DNA of 64,000 bases, from assembly GCA_020152595.1 (NCBI GenBank), contig JAIGNY010000089.1, forward strand, positions 85,001-149,000. The letters run 5' to 3'. A program made the position numbers and the translations under genes. Source of the stretch: Chiridota heheva. Taxonomy: Eukaryota; Echinodermata; Holothuroidea; Apodida; Chiridotidae. Shown here in pieces: positions 1 to 12,260 of the stretch (positions are counted from its first letter, which is position 1; each line of letters opens with the position of its first letter). Under the pieces are notes generated by a model that had not been told where the DNA came from, ran no database searches, and worked only from the letters and a program-made list of their open reading frames with translations.

Positions 1-91
1 GATGCGTTGCGTTTGTTGTATTCATCATATGTTCCCAATGCTTTCTACTTTCTCGATACCACTTCTGCTTCTCTGCTGGAGTCAAAGTCAT
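1..91 (-). pseudogene. N-terminal fragment of a decayed mobile-element-like ORF (copy 1, cut by window edge)
   Basis: Read on the minus strand from an ATG at position 91, this encodes MTLTPAEKQKWYRESRKHWE followed by a polar, Asn/Thr-rich stretch, and runs off the window start. The TPAEKQ...YRE start is the kind of N-terminus I associate with a repetitive, Cys-rich ORF family common in invertebrate genomes; this is recalled from memory and not checked. The same sequence occurs at 7,581-7,671, where the rest of the remnant is present but frameshifted. Function is unknown. The fragment most likely belongs to a second copy of that pseudogene lying outside the window. Confidence 0.5.
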
Positions 92-309
92 TTTTCTGTA
101 ATAAAAAAACAATTCTTTAACTTTATTCATTGATCAATAATAATAATGATGAATTAATAATGAAATTAAAATTAGTGAAATAAAAATAATAATATTAAAA
201 CACTTTCATGACTGTCAATTTTGGTGTTGAATTTTGATTATCATTTTATTTACACCATTATAAGTATCATATTCTTGTTGTTTTTATTATTATTGATTAT
301 TATCACTAC
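1..309. repeat. Direct repeat, copy 1 (partner at 7,581-7,889)
   Basis: About 309 bp recur at an offset of exactly 7,580 bp with roughly four mismatches that I could count. The repeat holds the N-terminal pseudogene fragment and an AT-rich flank, and in both places it runs directly into a TTC-rich satellite. This implies that pseudogene plus satellite was duplicated as one segment, with the repeat end as a fixed junction. Confidence 0.9.
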
Positions 310-312
310 TTC

Positions 313-344
<32 letters not shown>

Positions 345-799
345 GGAAATTCTTCTTCTTCCTCTTTGGAATTCTTCTTCTTCTTCTTGGCAATTTTTCT
401 TCTTCTTCTTCTTGGCAATTCTTCTTCTTCTTCTTCTTGGCAATTCTTCTCCTTCTTGGGAATTCTTCTTCTTCTTAGGAATTCTTTTCTTCTTCTTCTT
501 AGGAATTCTTTTTCTTCTTCTTCTTGGGAATTCGTCTTCTTGAGAATTTTTCTTCTTCTCCTTGGGAATTCTTCTTCTTCTCCTTGGGAATTTTTTTTCT
601 TCTTCTTCTCCTTGGGAATTCTTCTTCTTTTCGTTGGGAATTCTTCTTCTTCTTTTGGGGAAATCTTCTTCTTCTCCTTGTGAATTCTTCTTCTTTTCCT
701 TGGTAATTCTTCTTCTTCTTCTTTTTAGGATTTCTTTTTCTTCTTCTTTTAAGGAATTCTTCTACTTCTTCTTTTTAGGAATTCTTCTTCTTTTTCTTT

Positions 800-1075
800 T
801 TGGGAATTTTTCGGATTATCTCGAATTTCTTCGTTTTTTTCGATTTTTTGGGGTTTCTTCGGATTTCTTTGGAATTTTCCGGATTTCTTCGGATTTCTTT
901 GAAATCTACGGAATTCTTCAGATTCTTTCGGATTTCTTTAGAATTTTCGGATTTCTTCGGGTTTCTTCGTATTTCTTTGGGTTTCTTTAGATTTATTTGA
1001 ATTTTTTTAGATTTTTTTCGGATTTATTTGGAATTCATCGAACATCATCGGATTTCTTCAAATTTCTTGGTAATT
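800..1075. repeat. Short TTCGGATTTC block 1
   Basis: This is a block of 10-20-base words such as TTCGGATTTCTTTGGAATT, ending in a distinctive ATTCATCGAACATCATCGG stretch. The same ending recurs at about 15,985-16,018 and 19,450-19,475, which marks this block as a landmark of the higher-order repeat. Confidence 0.75.
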
Positions 1076-3261
1076 CTTCTTGGAAATTCTTTTTCTTTTT
1101 GGGAATTCTTTTTTTCTTGGAAATTCTAATTCTTCTAATTGGAAATTCTTTTTCTTCTTGGGATTTCTTCTTCTTCCTAGAATTTTCTCTTTTTAGAAAT
1201 TCTTGTTCTTCTTAGGAATTCTTTTTCTTCTGGGATGTCTTCTTCTTCTTGAGAATTCTTCGTTCTCTTGGGAATTCTTCTTCTTGGGAATTCTTCTTCT
1301 CCTTGGGAATTCTTCTTTTTCTCCTTGGGAATTCTTCTTCTTCTTTTTAAGAAATCTTTTTCTTCTTCTTTTTAGAAATTCTTCCTTTACTTTTTAGGAA
1401 TTCTTCTTCTTCGTTTTGGGAATTCTTCTACTTCTTCTTGGGAATTCTGCTTCTTCTCTTTGGAAATTCTTCTTGTTTTTCTTCTTCTTCTTCTTGGAAG
1501 TTCTTGAAATTCTTCTTCTTAGAACATCTTCTTCTTCTTTTATTTTTTTCGGGAACTCTTCTTTTTCTTGGTATTTCTTCTTCATCTTTTTGGGAAGTCT
1601 TCTTCTTCTCCTTGGGAATTCTTCTTCTTCTACTTCAGAATTCTTTTTCTTCTTTTCGGGAATTCTGCTTCTTCTCCTTGGGGATTTTTCTCCTTGGAAA
1701 TCTTCTTCATTTCCCTGAGAAATTTTCTTCTTTTCTTTGAGAATTCTTTTTTTTTTAATTCTTCTTCTTCTCCTTGGGATTTCTTCTTCTTCTCCTTGGG
1801 AATTCTTTTTCTCCTTCTTCTTGAGAAATCTTCTTCTTCTTCTCCTTGGGAATTCCTCTCCTTATTCTTGGGAGATCTTCTTCTTCTTCTTGGGAATTCT
1901 TTTTCTTCTCCTTAGGAAATCTTCTTTTTCTTCTTCTTGGAAATTTTTCTTCTTCTTGGAAATTCTTGGGAATTCTTCTTCTTAAGAATTCTTCTTCTTC
2001 TTGGGAATTGTTCTTCCTCTTGGGAATTGTTCTTCCTCTTGGGAATTCTTCTTCTTCTTTTTGGGAATTCTTCTTCCTCTTGGGAATTCTTCTTCTTCTT
2101 GGGAATTTTTCTTCTTCCTGCAAATTCTTTTTTTAAGAATTCTTTTTCTTCTTGGGAATTCTTCTTCTTTTTCTTCTTGGAAATTCTTCTTCTTTTTCTT
2201 CTTGGAAATTCTTCTTCTTCTTCTTGGGAATTCTTCTTCTTCTTGGGAATTTTTCTTCCTCTTGGGAATTCTTCTTCTTGGAAATTCTTCTTCTTCTTGG
2301 GAATTCTTCTTTTTCTTGGGAATTCTTCTTCCTCTAGAGAAATCCTCTTCTTCCTGGAAATTCTTCTTCTTGGGAATTCTTCCTCTTCTTGGAAATTCTT
2401 CTTCCTCTTGGGAATTCTTCTTCTTGGGAATTCTTCTTCTTCTTGGAAATTCTTCTTTTTCTTGGGAATTCTTCTTCCTCTAGAGAATTTCTCTTCTTCC
2501 TGGAAATTCTTCTTTTTGGGAATTCTTGTTCTTCTTGGGAATTCTTCTTCTTCTCCTTGGAGTTTTTTCTACTTCTTCTTGGAAATTCTTTATTTTGGGA
2601 ATTCTTCTTCTTCTTGGGAATTCTTTTTTTTTTTCTTTTGGGAATTCTTCTTCTTCATTTTAAGAATTCTTTTTCTTTTTCTTGGGAATTCTTTTTCTTC
2701 TTGGGAATTCTTCTTCTTGGGAATTCTTCTTCTTGGGAATTCTTCTTCTTCTTTTTAGGAATTCTTCTTCTTCTTCTTCTTGGGAATTCTTAATCTTCTT
2801 GGGAATTCTTCTTTTTGGGAAATTTTCTTCTTCTTGGGAATTCTTCTTTTTCTTCTTCTTTTGGGAATACTTCTTCTTCTTCATTTTGAGAATTCTTTTT
2901 CTTCCTCTTCTTGGGAAATTTTTCTTCTTCTTCTTCTAAGGATTTCTTCTTCTTATTTTCTTGGGAATTCTTCTTCTTGGAAATTCTTCTTTTTCTTCTT
3001 CTTGGGAATTCTTCATCTTCTTGGGAATTCTTTCTTTTCTCCTTGGGAATTCGTCTTCTTTTCCTTGGGACTTGTTCTTTGGAACTTTTTATCTTCTCCT
3101 TGGGAATTCGTTTTCTTCTCCTTGGGAATTCTTCTTCTTTTTCTTGGTAATTCTTTTTCTTCTCCTTGGAAATTCTTCTTCTTCTCCTTGGGAACTCTTC
3201 TTCTTCTTTTGGGAAGTCTTCTTCTTCTTAAAATCCCTTCTTCTTGAAAAATCTTCTTCTT

Positions 3262-3755
3262 AAAAATTCTTGGGATCCTTTCGAAATTCTTCGAATTTTT
3301 TTGGTTTTTTTGTATTTCTTCGAAAGTCTTCGGATTTCTTCAATTTTTTTTGGATTTCTTCGGATTTCAATTTTTTTTGGATTTCTTAAGAATTGTTCGG
3401 ATTTCCTCGGGGTGTTCCGGAATTCGGATTTCTTCGGAATTTTCCGGATTTCCCGATGTTTTTCGGATTTCTCCGGAATTGTTCGCATTTCCTCGAATTT
3501 CTTCGGGGTTTTCCGCATTTCTTCGGAATTTTCCGGATATTCCGGAAATTTTTGGATTTCTCCGGAATTGTTCGCATTTCTTCGGATTTCTTCGGGTTTT
3601 TCTGGAATTCTTCGAATTTCTTCGGAATTTCCCGGATATTCCGGAATTTTTCGGATTTCTCCGAAATTCTTCGCATTTTCTCTGATTTCTTCGGGGTTTT
3701 CCGGAATTCTTCAGATTTCTTCGAAATTCTTCCTTTTCTTCGGATTTCTTCTTGA
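3262..3755. repeat. Long TTCGGATTTC/TTCCGGA block
   Basis: A block of about 0.5 kb with degenerate subrepeats containing TTCGGATTTC, GGAATTGTTCGCATTTC and CCCGGATATTCCGG. It is richer in CG dinucleotides than the surrounding CTT satellite. Its words recur in the same order in the blocks near 6.0, 11.8, 13.4, 17.1 and 20.4 kb. Confidence 0.8.
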
Positions 3756-5998
3756 AAATTCTTCTTTTTGGGAATTCATCGGATTTTTATTCTTCTTGGT
3801 AATTCTTCTTCTTCTTTTTTTCGGAATTCTTCTTCTTCTTCTTTTTCTTCTTGGGAATTTTCTTCTTCTATTTCTTGGGAATTCTTCTTCTTCTTGAGAA
3901 TTTTTCTTCTTCTTTTTAAAAAATTCTTCTTTTTCTCCTTGGGAATTCTTCTTCTTCAACTTGGGAATTCTTCTTTTTCTTCTTGGGAATTCTTCTTCTT
4001 CTTCTTGTTCTTCTCGGGAAATTTCTTCTTCTTCTTGGGAATTCTTCTTTTTGGGAATTCTTCTTCTTCTCCTTAAAAAACTCTTCTTTTTCTCCTTGGG
4101 AATTTTTCTGTTTCTACTTGGGAATTCTTTTTCTCCTTAGAAATTCTTCTTCTTCTTCTTAGGAATTCTTCTTTTTCTCTTTAAGAATTTTTTTCTTAGG
4201 AATTCTTCTTCTTCTTAGGAATTCTTCTTTATCTTCTTCTTGGGAATTCTTCTTCTTCTTCTCCTTGGAAATTTTTCTTCTTCTTGGGAATTTTCTTCTC
4301 CTTCAGAATTTTCATCTTATCCTTTGATTTTCTTCTTCTTCTTTTGGGACTTGTTCTTTTCTCCGTGGGAATTCTTCTTCTTCTCCTTGGGAATTTTTTT
4401 TTTTCTCCTTGGGAATTTTTTTTTCTTCTCCTTAGGAATTCTTTTTCTTCTTCTTTTTAGGAATTCTTCTTCCTCTACTTTTTGTAAATTCTTCTTCTTC
4501 TGAATTCTTTTTTTTCTTCTTGGGAATTCTTCTTTTTCTTCTTTTTGGGAATTCTTTTTTTCTTCTTGGGAATTCTTTTTCTTCTCCTTGGAGTTTTTCT
4601 ACTTCTTCTCCTTGGGAATTCTTCTTCTTCTCCTTAGGAATTCTTCTTCTTCCCTTGAGAATCCTTCTTCTTCTTGGAAATTTTTTATTTTGGGAATTCT
4701 TCTTCTTCTTCTTTTGGGAATTCTTCTTCTTCTTCATTTTAAGAATTCTTTTTCTTTTTCTTGGGAATTCTTTTTCTTCTAAGGAATTCTTCTTCTTGGG
4801 AATTCTTCTTCTTCTTTTTAGGAATTCTTCTTCTTCTTCTTCTTGGGAATTCTTCATCTTCTTGGGAATTCTTCTTTTTGGGAATTTTTCTTCTTGGAAA
4901 TTCTTCTTCTTCTTTTGGAAATACTTCTTCTTCTTCATTTTGAGAATTCTTTTTCTTCCTCTTCTTGGGAATTTTTCTTCTTCTTCTAAGGATTTCTTCT
5001 TCTTATTTTTCTTGGGAATTCTTCTTCTTGGGAATTCTTCTTTTTCTTCTTCTTGGGAATTCTTCATCTTCTTGGGAATTCTTTTTCTTCTCCTTGGGAA
5101 TTTTTTTTTCTTCTCCTTAGGAATTCTTTTTCTTCTTCTTTTTAGGAATTCTTCTTCCGCTACTTTTTGTAAATTCTTCTTCTTCTGAATTCTTTTTTTT
5201 CTTCTTGGGAATTCTTCTTTTTTTCTTCTTTGGGAATTCTTTTTTCTTCTTGGGAATTTTTTCTTCTCCTTGGATTCTTTTTTTCTTTGGAATTCTTCTT
5301 CTTCTTTCTTGGGAATTCTTCTTCTTCTCCTTAGGAATTCTTCTTTTGAGAATCCTTCTTCTTCTTGGAAATTTTTTATTTTGAAATCTTCTTTTTCTTC
5401 TTTTGGGAATTCTTCTTCTTCTTCATTTTAAGAATTCTTTTTCTTTTTCTTGGGAATTCTTTTCTTCTTGGAATTCTTCTTCTTGGGAATTCTTCTTCTT
5501 CTTTTTAGGAATTCTTCTTTTTCTTCTTCTTGGGAATTCTTCATCTTTTGGGAATTTTTCTTCTTGGGAATTTTTTCTTTTGGAAATACTTCTTTTTCTT
5601 CATTTTAAGAATTCTTTTTCTTCCGAGTCCTCTTCTTGGGAATTTTTCTTCTTCTTCTTCTAAGGATTTCTTCTTCTTATTTTTCTTGGGAATTCTTCTT
5701 CTTGGGAATTCTTCCTTTTCTTCTTCTTGGGAATTCTTCATCTTCTTGGGAATTCTTTTTGTTCTCCTTGGGAATTCGTCTTCTTCTCCTTGGGACTTAT
5801 TCTTTGGAATTTTTTATCTTCTCCTTGGGAATTCGTTTTCTTCTCCTTGGGAATTCTTCTTCTTTTTCTTGGTAATTCTTCTTCTTCTCCTTGGAAATTC
5901 TTCTTCTTCTCCTTGGGAACTCTTCTTCTTCTTTTTGGGAATTCTTCTTCTTCTTGGGATCCTTCTTCTTCTTGAAAATTCTTCTTCTTAAAAATTCT

Positions 5999-6520
5999 TG
6001 GAATCCTTTCGAAATTCTGCGAATTTTTTCGTTTTTTTTTATTTCTTCGAAAGTTCGGATTTCTTCAATTTTTTTTGGCTTTCTTCGGAATTGTTCGCAT
6101 TTCCTCGGATTTCCTCGGGGTGTTCCGAAATTCGGATTTCTTCGGAATTTTCCGACGTTTTTCGGATTTCTCGGAATTGTTCGCATTTCCTCGGATTTCT
6201 TCGGGGTTTTCCGCATTTCTTCGGAATTTCCCGGATATTCCGGAATTTTCGGATTTCTCCGGAATCGTTCGCATTTAATCGGATTTCTTCGGCTTTTCCC
6301 GGAATTTTTCGGATTTCTTCGGAATTTCCCGAAATTTTTCGGATTTCTCCGGAATTGTTCGCATTTCTTCGGGGTTTTCCGGAAATCTTCGGATTTCTTG
6401 AGAATTTCCGGATATTCCGGAATTTTTCGGATTTCTCCGGAATTCTTCGGTTTTCCTCGGATTTTTTCGGGGTTTTCCGGAATTCTTCGGATTTCTTCGA
6501 AATTCTTCCTTTTCTTCGGA
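5999..6520. repeat. Long TTCGGATTTC/TTCCGGA block closing array 1
   Basis: Same family as the block at 3,262. It ends abruptly at about 6,520, where the decayed minus-strand ORF remnant begins, so this is the satellite boundary. Confidence 0.8.
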
Positions 6521-6529
6521 ATTATATGC

Positions 6530-7671
6530 TTGGGAGGACTTTGTGCAAAACCCATGAATGATTGATGGACCATTGCTCGTAAGGATGGTTATAGGCTGTT
6601 TTGCTATTTCAAATTTATGGTATTGCTCTACTAAATATCAAAGTTTCTTGATAACAATTCCCAAATAAGTGACAAATTGATCAAATCTATGCACAAATAA
6701 CACCAATTGATTTTAAGGCTTAACTTCCACAGGTAAATTAAACATTAAAGAGTTGATAGGAGACATGTACTTGTTTTACCCTAAAAAAAAGTTTCTCATA
6801 AAACTTATAATGTATAGCAGGTGTATGATGCTTCACTGACATCTTCAAAACTGTATCTATTCTTAAATTCTTGTCCACTTTTCACACAAATTCAACCAAC
6901 ACTTTCTTGTTGGCGAGGTGCAAAGAAATGTTTCCGCCAACTCATGGGTGTAAGTAGGAAACTGGATTTGCTTTGTGTAAAGCTTCAACAGCAAATATAA
7001 CCTTTTCGTGGTACTTGCAGAGACACAAATTGTGAGGAAGTTTACAACTAAGTAGCACATCTTTGGATAGCAGTTCTGTAAATTTACGTTTGCCAACTTT
7101 CGCCACTGGATATTCACCACAAAACAATTTGTATGTTTCAAGAATTGAAGAGGTCATATGCCGCCTTTAACTTTTTTCTATACACTGCGGATTGTCACAT
7201 AATTCTTCCTGCCCGGTGCTTGCTGATAAAAGTTTTTCACTAACTGACTAGTCTCATCACATAGGTCATTAGGTGCTGGGTATTTACAGGGAAGGGAGTT
7301 TCCACCACAAAATTCATCAAACAGATTTTGCGCCGTCTGCCATGGGTTTCAGGGAGACCTTGTTTAATATTCGGTGAGCTCTTGCAGTAGCCTTATCAAA
7401 TACTATAGCTCTCCTGAATGGAGATCTTTTTTCTCTTCCTGCAGCTTCTGCTTTTCTTTGTTTCTTCATATCGCGGCACTTTTTTGTGCGTTGTTTGGTC
7501 TTATTTCAGCAAGTCCCTTTTTTGTGTTAAAGTAGATATCTATTTCATCCTTTTTCTTGGAATGATATTTCCTAGAATATGATGCGTTGCGTTTGTTGTA
7601 TTCATCATATGTTCCCAATGCTTTCTACTTTCTCGATACCACTTCTGCTTCTCTGCTGGAGTCAAAGTCAT
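6530..7671 (-). pseudogene. Decayed Cys-rich, mobile-element-like ORF (copy 2)
   Basis: The minus strand from the ATG at 7,671 gives MTLTPAEKQKWYRESRKHWE, then after a frame change SRKYHSKKKDEIDIYF (ending at a stop near 7,480), then a basic segment KKQRKAEAAGREKR followed by FDKATARAHRIL. From 7,157 to about 6,863 it gives LFCGEYPVAKVGKRKF, a CKLPHNLCLCKYHEKV motif and, in a shifted frame, FLCTSPTRKC. The order (basic N-terminus, then a Cys/His CxCxxHxxV-like motif, then Cys pairs) resembles a widespread repetitive invertebrate ORF family that I recall but cannot name securely. At least three frame changes and several stops show that it is non-functional. The region from about 6,860 to 6,530 continues as eroded sequence with no clear motif. 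Confidence 0.5.
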
Positions 7672-7889
7672 TTTTCTGTAATAAAAAAACAATTCTTTAA
7701 CTTTATTCATTGATCAATAATAATAATGATGAATTAATAATACAATTAAAATTAGTGAAATAAAAAAAATAATATTAAAAAACTTTCATGACTGTCAATT
7801 TTGGTGTTGAATTTTGATTATCATTTTATTTACACCATTATAAGTATCATATTCTTGTTGTTTTTATTATTATTGATTATTATCACTAC
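7581..7889. repeat. Direct repeat, copy 2 (partner at 1-309)
   Basis: Near-identical to 1-309. It includes the start of the pseudogene and the AT-rich flank up to the satellite junction at about 7,890. The AT-rich part contains TAATAATAATGATGAATTAA-type sequence with no coding signal. Confidence 0.9.
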
Positions 7890-8739
7890 TTCTTATTCTT
7901 CTTCTTCTTCTTCTTTTTGGGAATTCTTCTTCTTGGAATTTTCTTCTTCTCTTGAGAATTCTTCTTCTTCTTCTTCTTCTTCTTCTTCTTGGCAATTCTT
8001 CTTCTTCTTCTTCTTGGGAATTGTTCTTCTTCTTCTTCTTGGGAATTTCTTCTTCTTCTTCTTCTTCTTGGGAATTCTTCTTCTTCTTAGGAATTCCTTT
8101 TCTTCATCTTCTTGGGAATTCTTCTTCTTCTTTTGGGGAATTCTTTTTTTTCTCCTTGGGAATTTTTCTTCTTCTCCTTGGGAATTCTTCTTCTTCTTCT
8201 TGGGAATTTTTCTTCTTCTCCTTGGGAATTCTTCTTCTTCTCTTTGGGAATTCTTCTTCTTCTCCTTGAGAATTGTTCTTCTTTTCCTTGGTAATTCTTC
8301 TTCTTCTTCTTTTTAGGAATTCTTTTTTTCTTCTTTTTTTCTTCTTCTTTTTTAGGAATTCTTCTTCTTGGGAGTCTTCTTCTTTTTAGGAATTTTCTTC
8401 TTCTTTGGGATTTTTCTTTTTGGGAATTCTTCTTCTTTTTAAAGATTTTTCTTTTTTTGAATTCTTTTCGAACTTTCTTGAAATTTCTTCTTTTTCTTCT
8501 CTTTGGGAATTTTTTTCTTCTTGGAAACTTCTTCTTTTCTTGAGAATTCTTCTTCTTCTTCTTCTTCTTGGAAATTTTTTTTCTTCTTCTTTTTGGGAAT
8601 TCTTCTTCTTCTCTTAGAAATTCTTCTTCTTCTTCTTCTTTTGGAAATTCTTCTTCTTCTTGGGAATTCTTCTTCTTCTTCTTGGGAATTCTTCTTCTTC
8701 TTGGGATCTTTTCTTCTTCTTGGAAATTCTGTTTCTTTT

Positions 8740-9480
8740 TAGAAAATCTTCGAAACCTTTCGGAATTCTTCAGATTTTTTCGGAATTTTTTCTTTTTGCA
8801 TTTTTAATCTTTTCTTCTTCGGAATTCTTCAGATTTTTTTTAGAATTTCTTTGGAATTCTTCGGAATTCTTTAATTTCTTCTTCTTCTTCTGGGATTTTT
8901 TCTTCTTCTTCGGAATTTTTTTTGGATTTCTTGGAATTCTTCTTTTCTTGGGAATTTTTTCTTTGGAATTTTTGGTTTCTTCGGTTTTTTCGAATTTCTT
9001 TGGGTTTCTTCGGATTTCTTCGGATTTCTTTCTTCTTTTTGAATTTTTTGGGATTTTTCGAAATTTTCGGATTTCTTAGGAATTTTTTTCGTATTTCTTC
9101 AGAAGTCTTTCTTTGAATTTTTTTTCTTCTTTTTGGATTTTTTAAAAATTTTCTTCTTTGGGAATTTTTTGAATTTCTTCGGAATTTCTTCTTTTTTCGG
9201 ATCTTCTCGGGATTTTTTTTTAGAATTTTTTGGGTTTTTCTTTTTTGAATTTTTTTTTTTTTCTTTGGAGTTTCTTTTTCTTCGAATTTTTGGGATTTTT
9301 TTCTTCTTTGAAATTTCGAATTCTTCTTCTTCTTGAATTCTTCTTCTTTTCTTGGGAATTCTTCTTCTTGGGAATTCTTCTTTCTTGGAATTCTTTTCTT
9401 CAAAAATTTCTTGGATCTTCTTATTTTCTTTTTTTCTTAGGAATTTTTCTTCTTCTCCGGAAAATTTTTTCGGATTTTTT
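8740..9480. repeat. Degenerate TTCGGATTTTT block in array 2
   Basis: Mixed TTCGGAATTTTT and TTTTTCGGATTT words, T-enriched and lacking the CCCGGATATTCC words of the other blocks. This is probably an old, diverged copy of the second repeat type. Confidence 0.55.
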
Positions 9481-11817
9481 GGGAATTTTTTTTCTTCTTT
9501 TGGAATTTTCTTCTTCTTCTTTTAGGAATTCTTTCTTTTTCTTGGGAATTCTTCTTCTTCTTGGGAATTCTTCTTCTTTGGGAATTCTTCTTTTCTTCTT
9601 CTTGGGAATTCTTCTTTTTCTTGGGAATTCTTCTTCTTTTTCTTGGGAATTCTTCTTCTTCTTCATTTTTGGAATTCTTCTTTTTTCTTCTTGGATTTTT
9701 TGGGAATTTTCTTTTCTTCTTGGGAATTCTTCTTCTTCTTGGGAATTCTTCTTCTTGGGAATTCTTCTTTGGGATTCATCGGACTTTTCTTTTTCTTCTT
9801 TTTTGGGAATTCTTCTTCTTTTTTTTGGGAATTCTTCTTTTTGGAATTCTTCTTCTTCTTGAGGAATTCTTTTTTTTTTTTTTGGAATTCTTCTTCTTCT
9901 TCTTTTGGGAATTCTCTTCTTCTTCTTTTAGAATTCTTCTTTTCTTCTTTTCTTCTTCTTTGGAAATTCTTCTTCTTCTTCTTGGGAATTCTTCTTCTTT
10001 CTTGGGAATTTTCTTCTTCTTCTTCTTAAAAATTCTTCTTTTCTTCTTGGGAATTCTTCTTCTTTTTGGGAATTTTTTCTTCTCTTCTTGGGAAATTCTT
10101 CTTTTCTTCTTGGATTCTTCTTCTTTTTCTTTTTCTTCTTAGGAATTCTTCTTCTTTTCTTTGGATTCTTCTTCTTTTTTTTGGAATTCTTTTCTTCTTC
10201 TTTTCTTGGGATTTTTTTCTTCTTCTTCTTCTTCTTTGGAATTTTTCTTCTTCTTCCTTGGAATTTTTTTCTTCTTCCTTGGGAATTCTTCTTCTCTTGG
10301 GATTTCTTCTTCTTTTGGGAATTCTTCTTCTTCTCTTTAGGAATTCTTCTTTTTCTTCTTCTTTTTAAATTTTTCTTCTTCTTCTTTTTTCTTCTTCATC
10401 TTCTTCTTCAAATTTCTTCTTAATTCTTCTTCTTGGGAATTCTTTTTCTTCTCCTTGGGAATTTTTTTCTTCTTCTTAGGAAATTCTTTTTCTTCTTCTT
10501 TTTAGGAATTCTTCTTTTCTTTTTTTAAATTCTTCTTCTTCTTGAATTCTTCTTTTTCTTCTTGGGATTCTTCTTTTTTCTTCTTGGGTTCTTCTTTCTT
10601 CTTTTTTGAATTCTTCTTCTTTTCTTGGGAATTCTTCTTCTTCTTCTTGGGAATTCTTTTTTTCTTCTTCTTGGAAATTCTTCTTTTTGGAAATCTTGTT
10701 CTTCTTGGGAATTCTTCTTCTTCTTCTGGGAGTTTTTTCTTCTTCTTTTTGGAAATTCTTTCTTTTTGGGAATTCTTCTTCTTTTGGGAATTCTTTTTTT
10801 CTTCTTTTGGGAATTCTTCTTCTTTGGGGATTCTTTTCTTGAGAATTTTCTTTTCTTTTTAAATTCTTTTTTTTTTCTTGGGAATTCTTTTTCTTTTTCT
10901 TTTGGGAATTCTTTTCTTCTTTTTTGGGAATTCTTCTTCTTCTTCTTGGGATTCTTCTTCTTCTTTTCTTCTTCTTCTTCTTTTTTTGGGAATTCTTCTT
11001 CTTCTTCTTCTTGGGAATTCTTCTTCTTCTTGGGAATTCTTCTTTTTCAAAATTTTCTTCTTTTGGAATTCTTCTTTTTTTCTTCTTGGGAATTTTTCTT
11101 CTTCTTCTAGGATTTCTTCTTCTTTTTGGGTTTTTTCTTTTTCTTCTTCTTCTTCTTCTTCTTGAATTTTTTCTTCTTCTTCTTTTTTTGGGATTTCTTC
11201 TTTTTCTATTTTTTTCTTCTTCTTCTTTTTTTTTCTTCTCCTTGGAATTCTTTTCTTCTTCTTTCTTGTTTCTTCTTCTTCTTCTTTTCTTCTTCTTGGG
11301 AATTCTTCTTCTTTTTTTTCTTCTTCTTGGGAATTCTTTTCTTTTTTTCTTTTCGGAATTCTTCTTCTTCTTCTTTTTCTTGGGAATTCTTCTTCTTCTC
11401 CTTGGAATTTTTTTCTTTTTTTTGGAAATTCTTTCTTGGGAATTCTTTTTTTTGGAAATTCTTCTTCTTTTCTTTGAGAATTCTTCTTTTTTTTTTAAAT
11501 TCTTCTTCTTTTTTTGGGAATTTTCTTCTTCTTTTCCTTGGGAATTCTTTTTTCTTCTTCTTGGGAAGTCTTCTTCTTTCTTCTTGGGAATTCTTCTTCT
11601 TCTTCTTTTTGGGAATTCTTCTTCTTTTCTTGGGAATTCTTCTTCTTATTCTTGGGAATTCTTCTTCTTCTTCTTGGAAATTCTTTTTCTTCTCCTTGGG
11701 AAATCTTTTTTTTTCTTCTTTTGGAAATTTTTCTTCTTCTTAGGAATTCTTCTTCTTGGAAATTCTTTTTCTTCTTCTTCTTGGGAATTCTTCTTCTTAA
11801 GAATTCTTTTTCTTCTT

Positions 11818-12260
11818 AGGATTTCTTCAATTTTTTTTTGGATTTCTTCGAAATTGTTCGCATTTACTCAAATTTCCTTGGGGTGTCCCGGAATTTGGAT
11901 TTCTTCGGAATTTTCTGGATTTCCCGACGTTTTTCGGATTCTTTTCTCCGGAATTGTTCGCATTTTCTCGGATTTCTTCAGGGTTTTCCGGATTTCTTCG
12001 GAATTCGGATTTTTCCCGGATATTCGGAATTTTCGGATTTCTCCGGAATTATTCGCATTTTCTCGGATTTCTTCGGGTTTTCCGGAATTCTTCGGATTTC
12101 GGAATTTCCCGGATATCTCGGAATTCTTCGGATTTCTCCAGAATTCTTCATTTTCTCGGATTTCTGCGGGGGGTTTTCTTCGAATTTCTTTGATTCTTAT
12201 TTCTTCGAAATTCTTCCTTTTCTTCGAATTTCTTCGAAATTCTTCCTTTTCTTCAATTTC
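11818..12260. repeat. Long TTCGGATTTC/TTCCGGA block
   Basis: Contains the GGAATTGTTCGCATTT and CCCGGATATTCGG words and the TTCGAAATTCTTCCTTTTC ending shared with the blocks at 13.4 and 17.1 kb. Confidence 0.78.

Larger units (their letters stand above)
310..6525. repeat. TTC-rich satellite array 1 (GGGAATTCTTCTTCTT type)
   Basis: The plus strand is almost wholly pyrimidine runs (CTT)n broken every 15-30 bases by GGGAATTC, GGAAATTC or AGGAATTC, so EcoRI sites (GAATTC) are extremely frequent. Blocks at 800-1,075, 3,262-3,755 and 5,999-6,520 are a second repeat type rich in TTCGGATTTC and TTCCGGA words. Reading frames through the array give only Phe/Leu/Ser/Trp-rich (plus) or Lys/Glu/Arg-rich (minus) low-complexity strings in several overlapping frames at once, as expected from a repeat and not from a gene. 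No gene is supported here. Confidence 0.92.
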
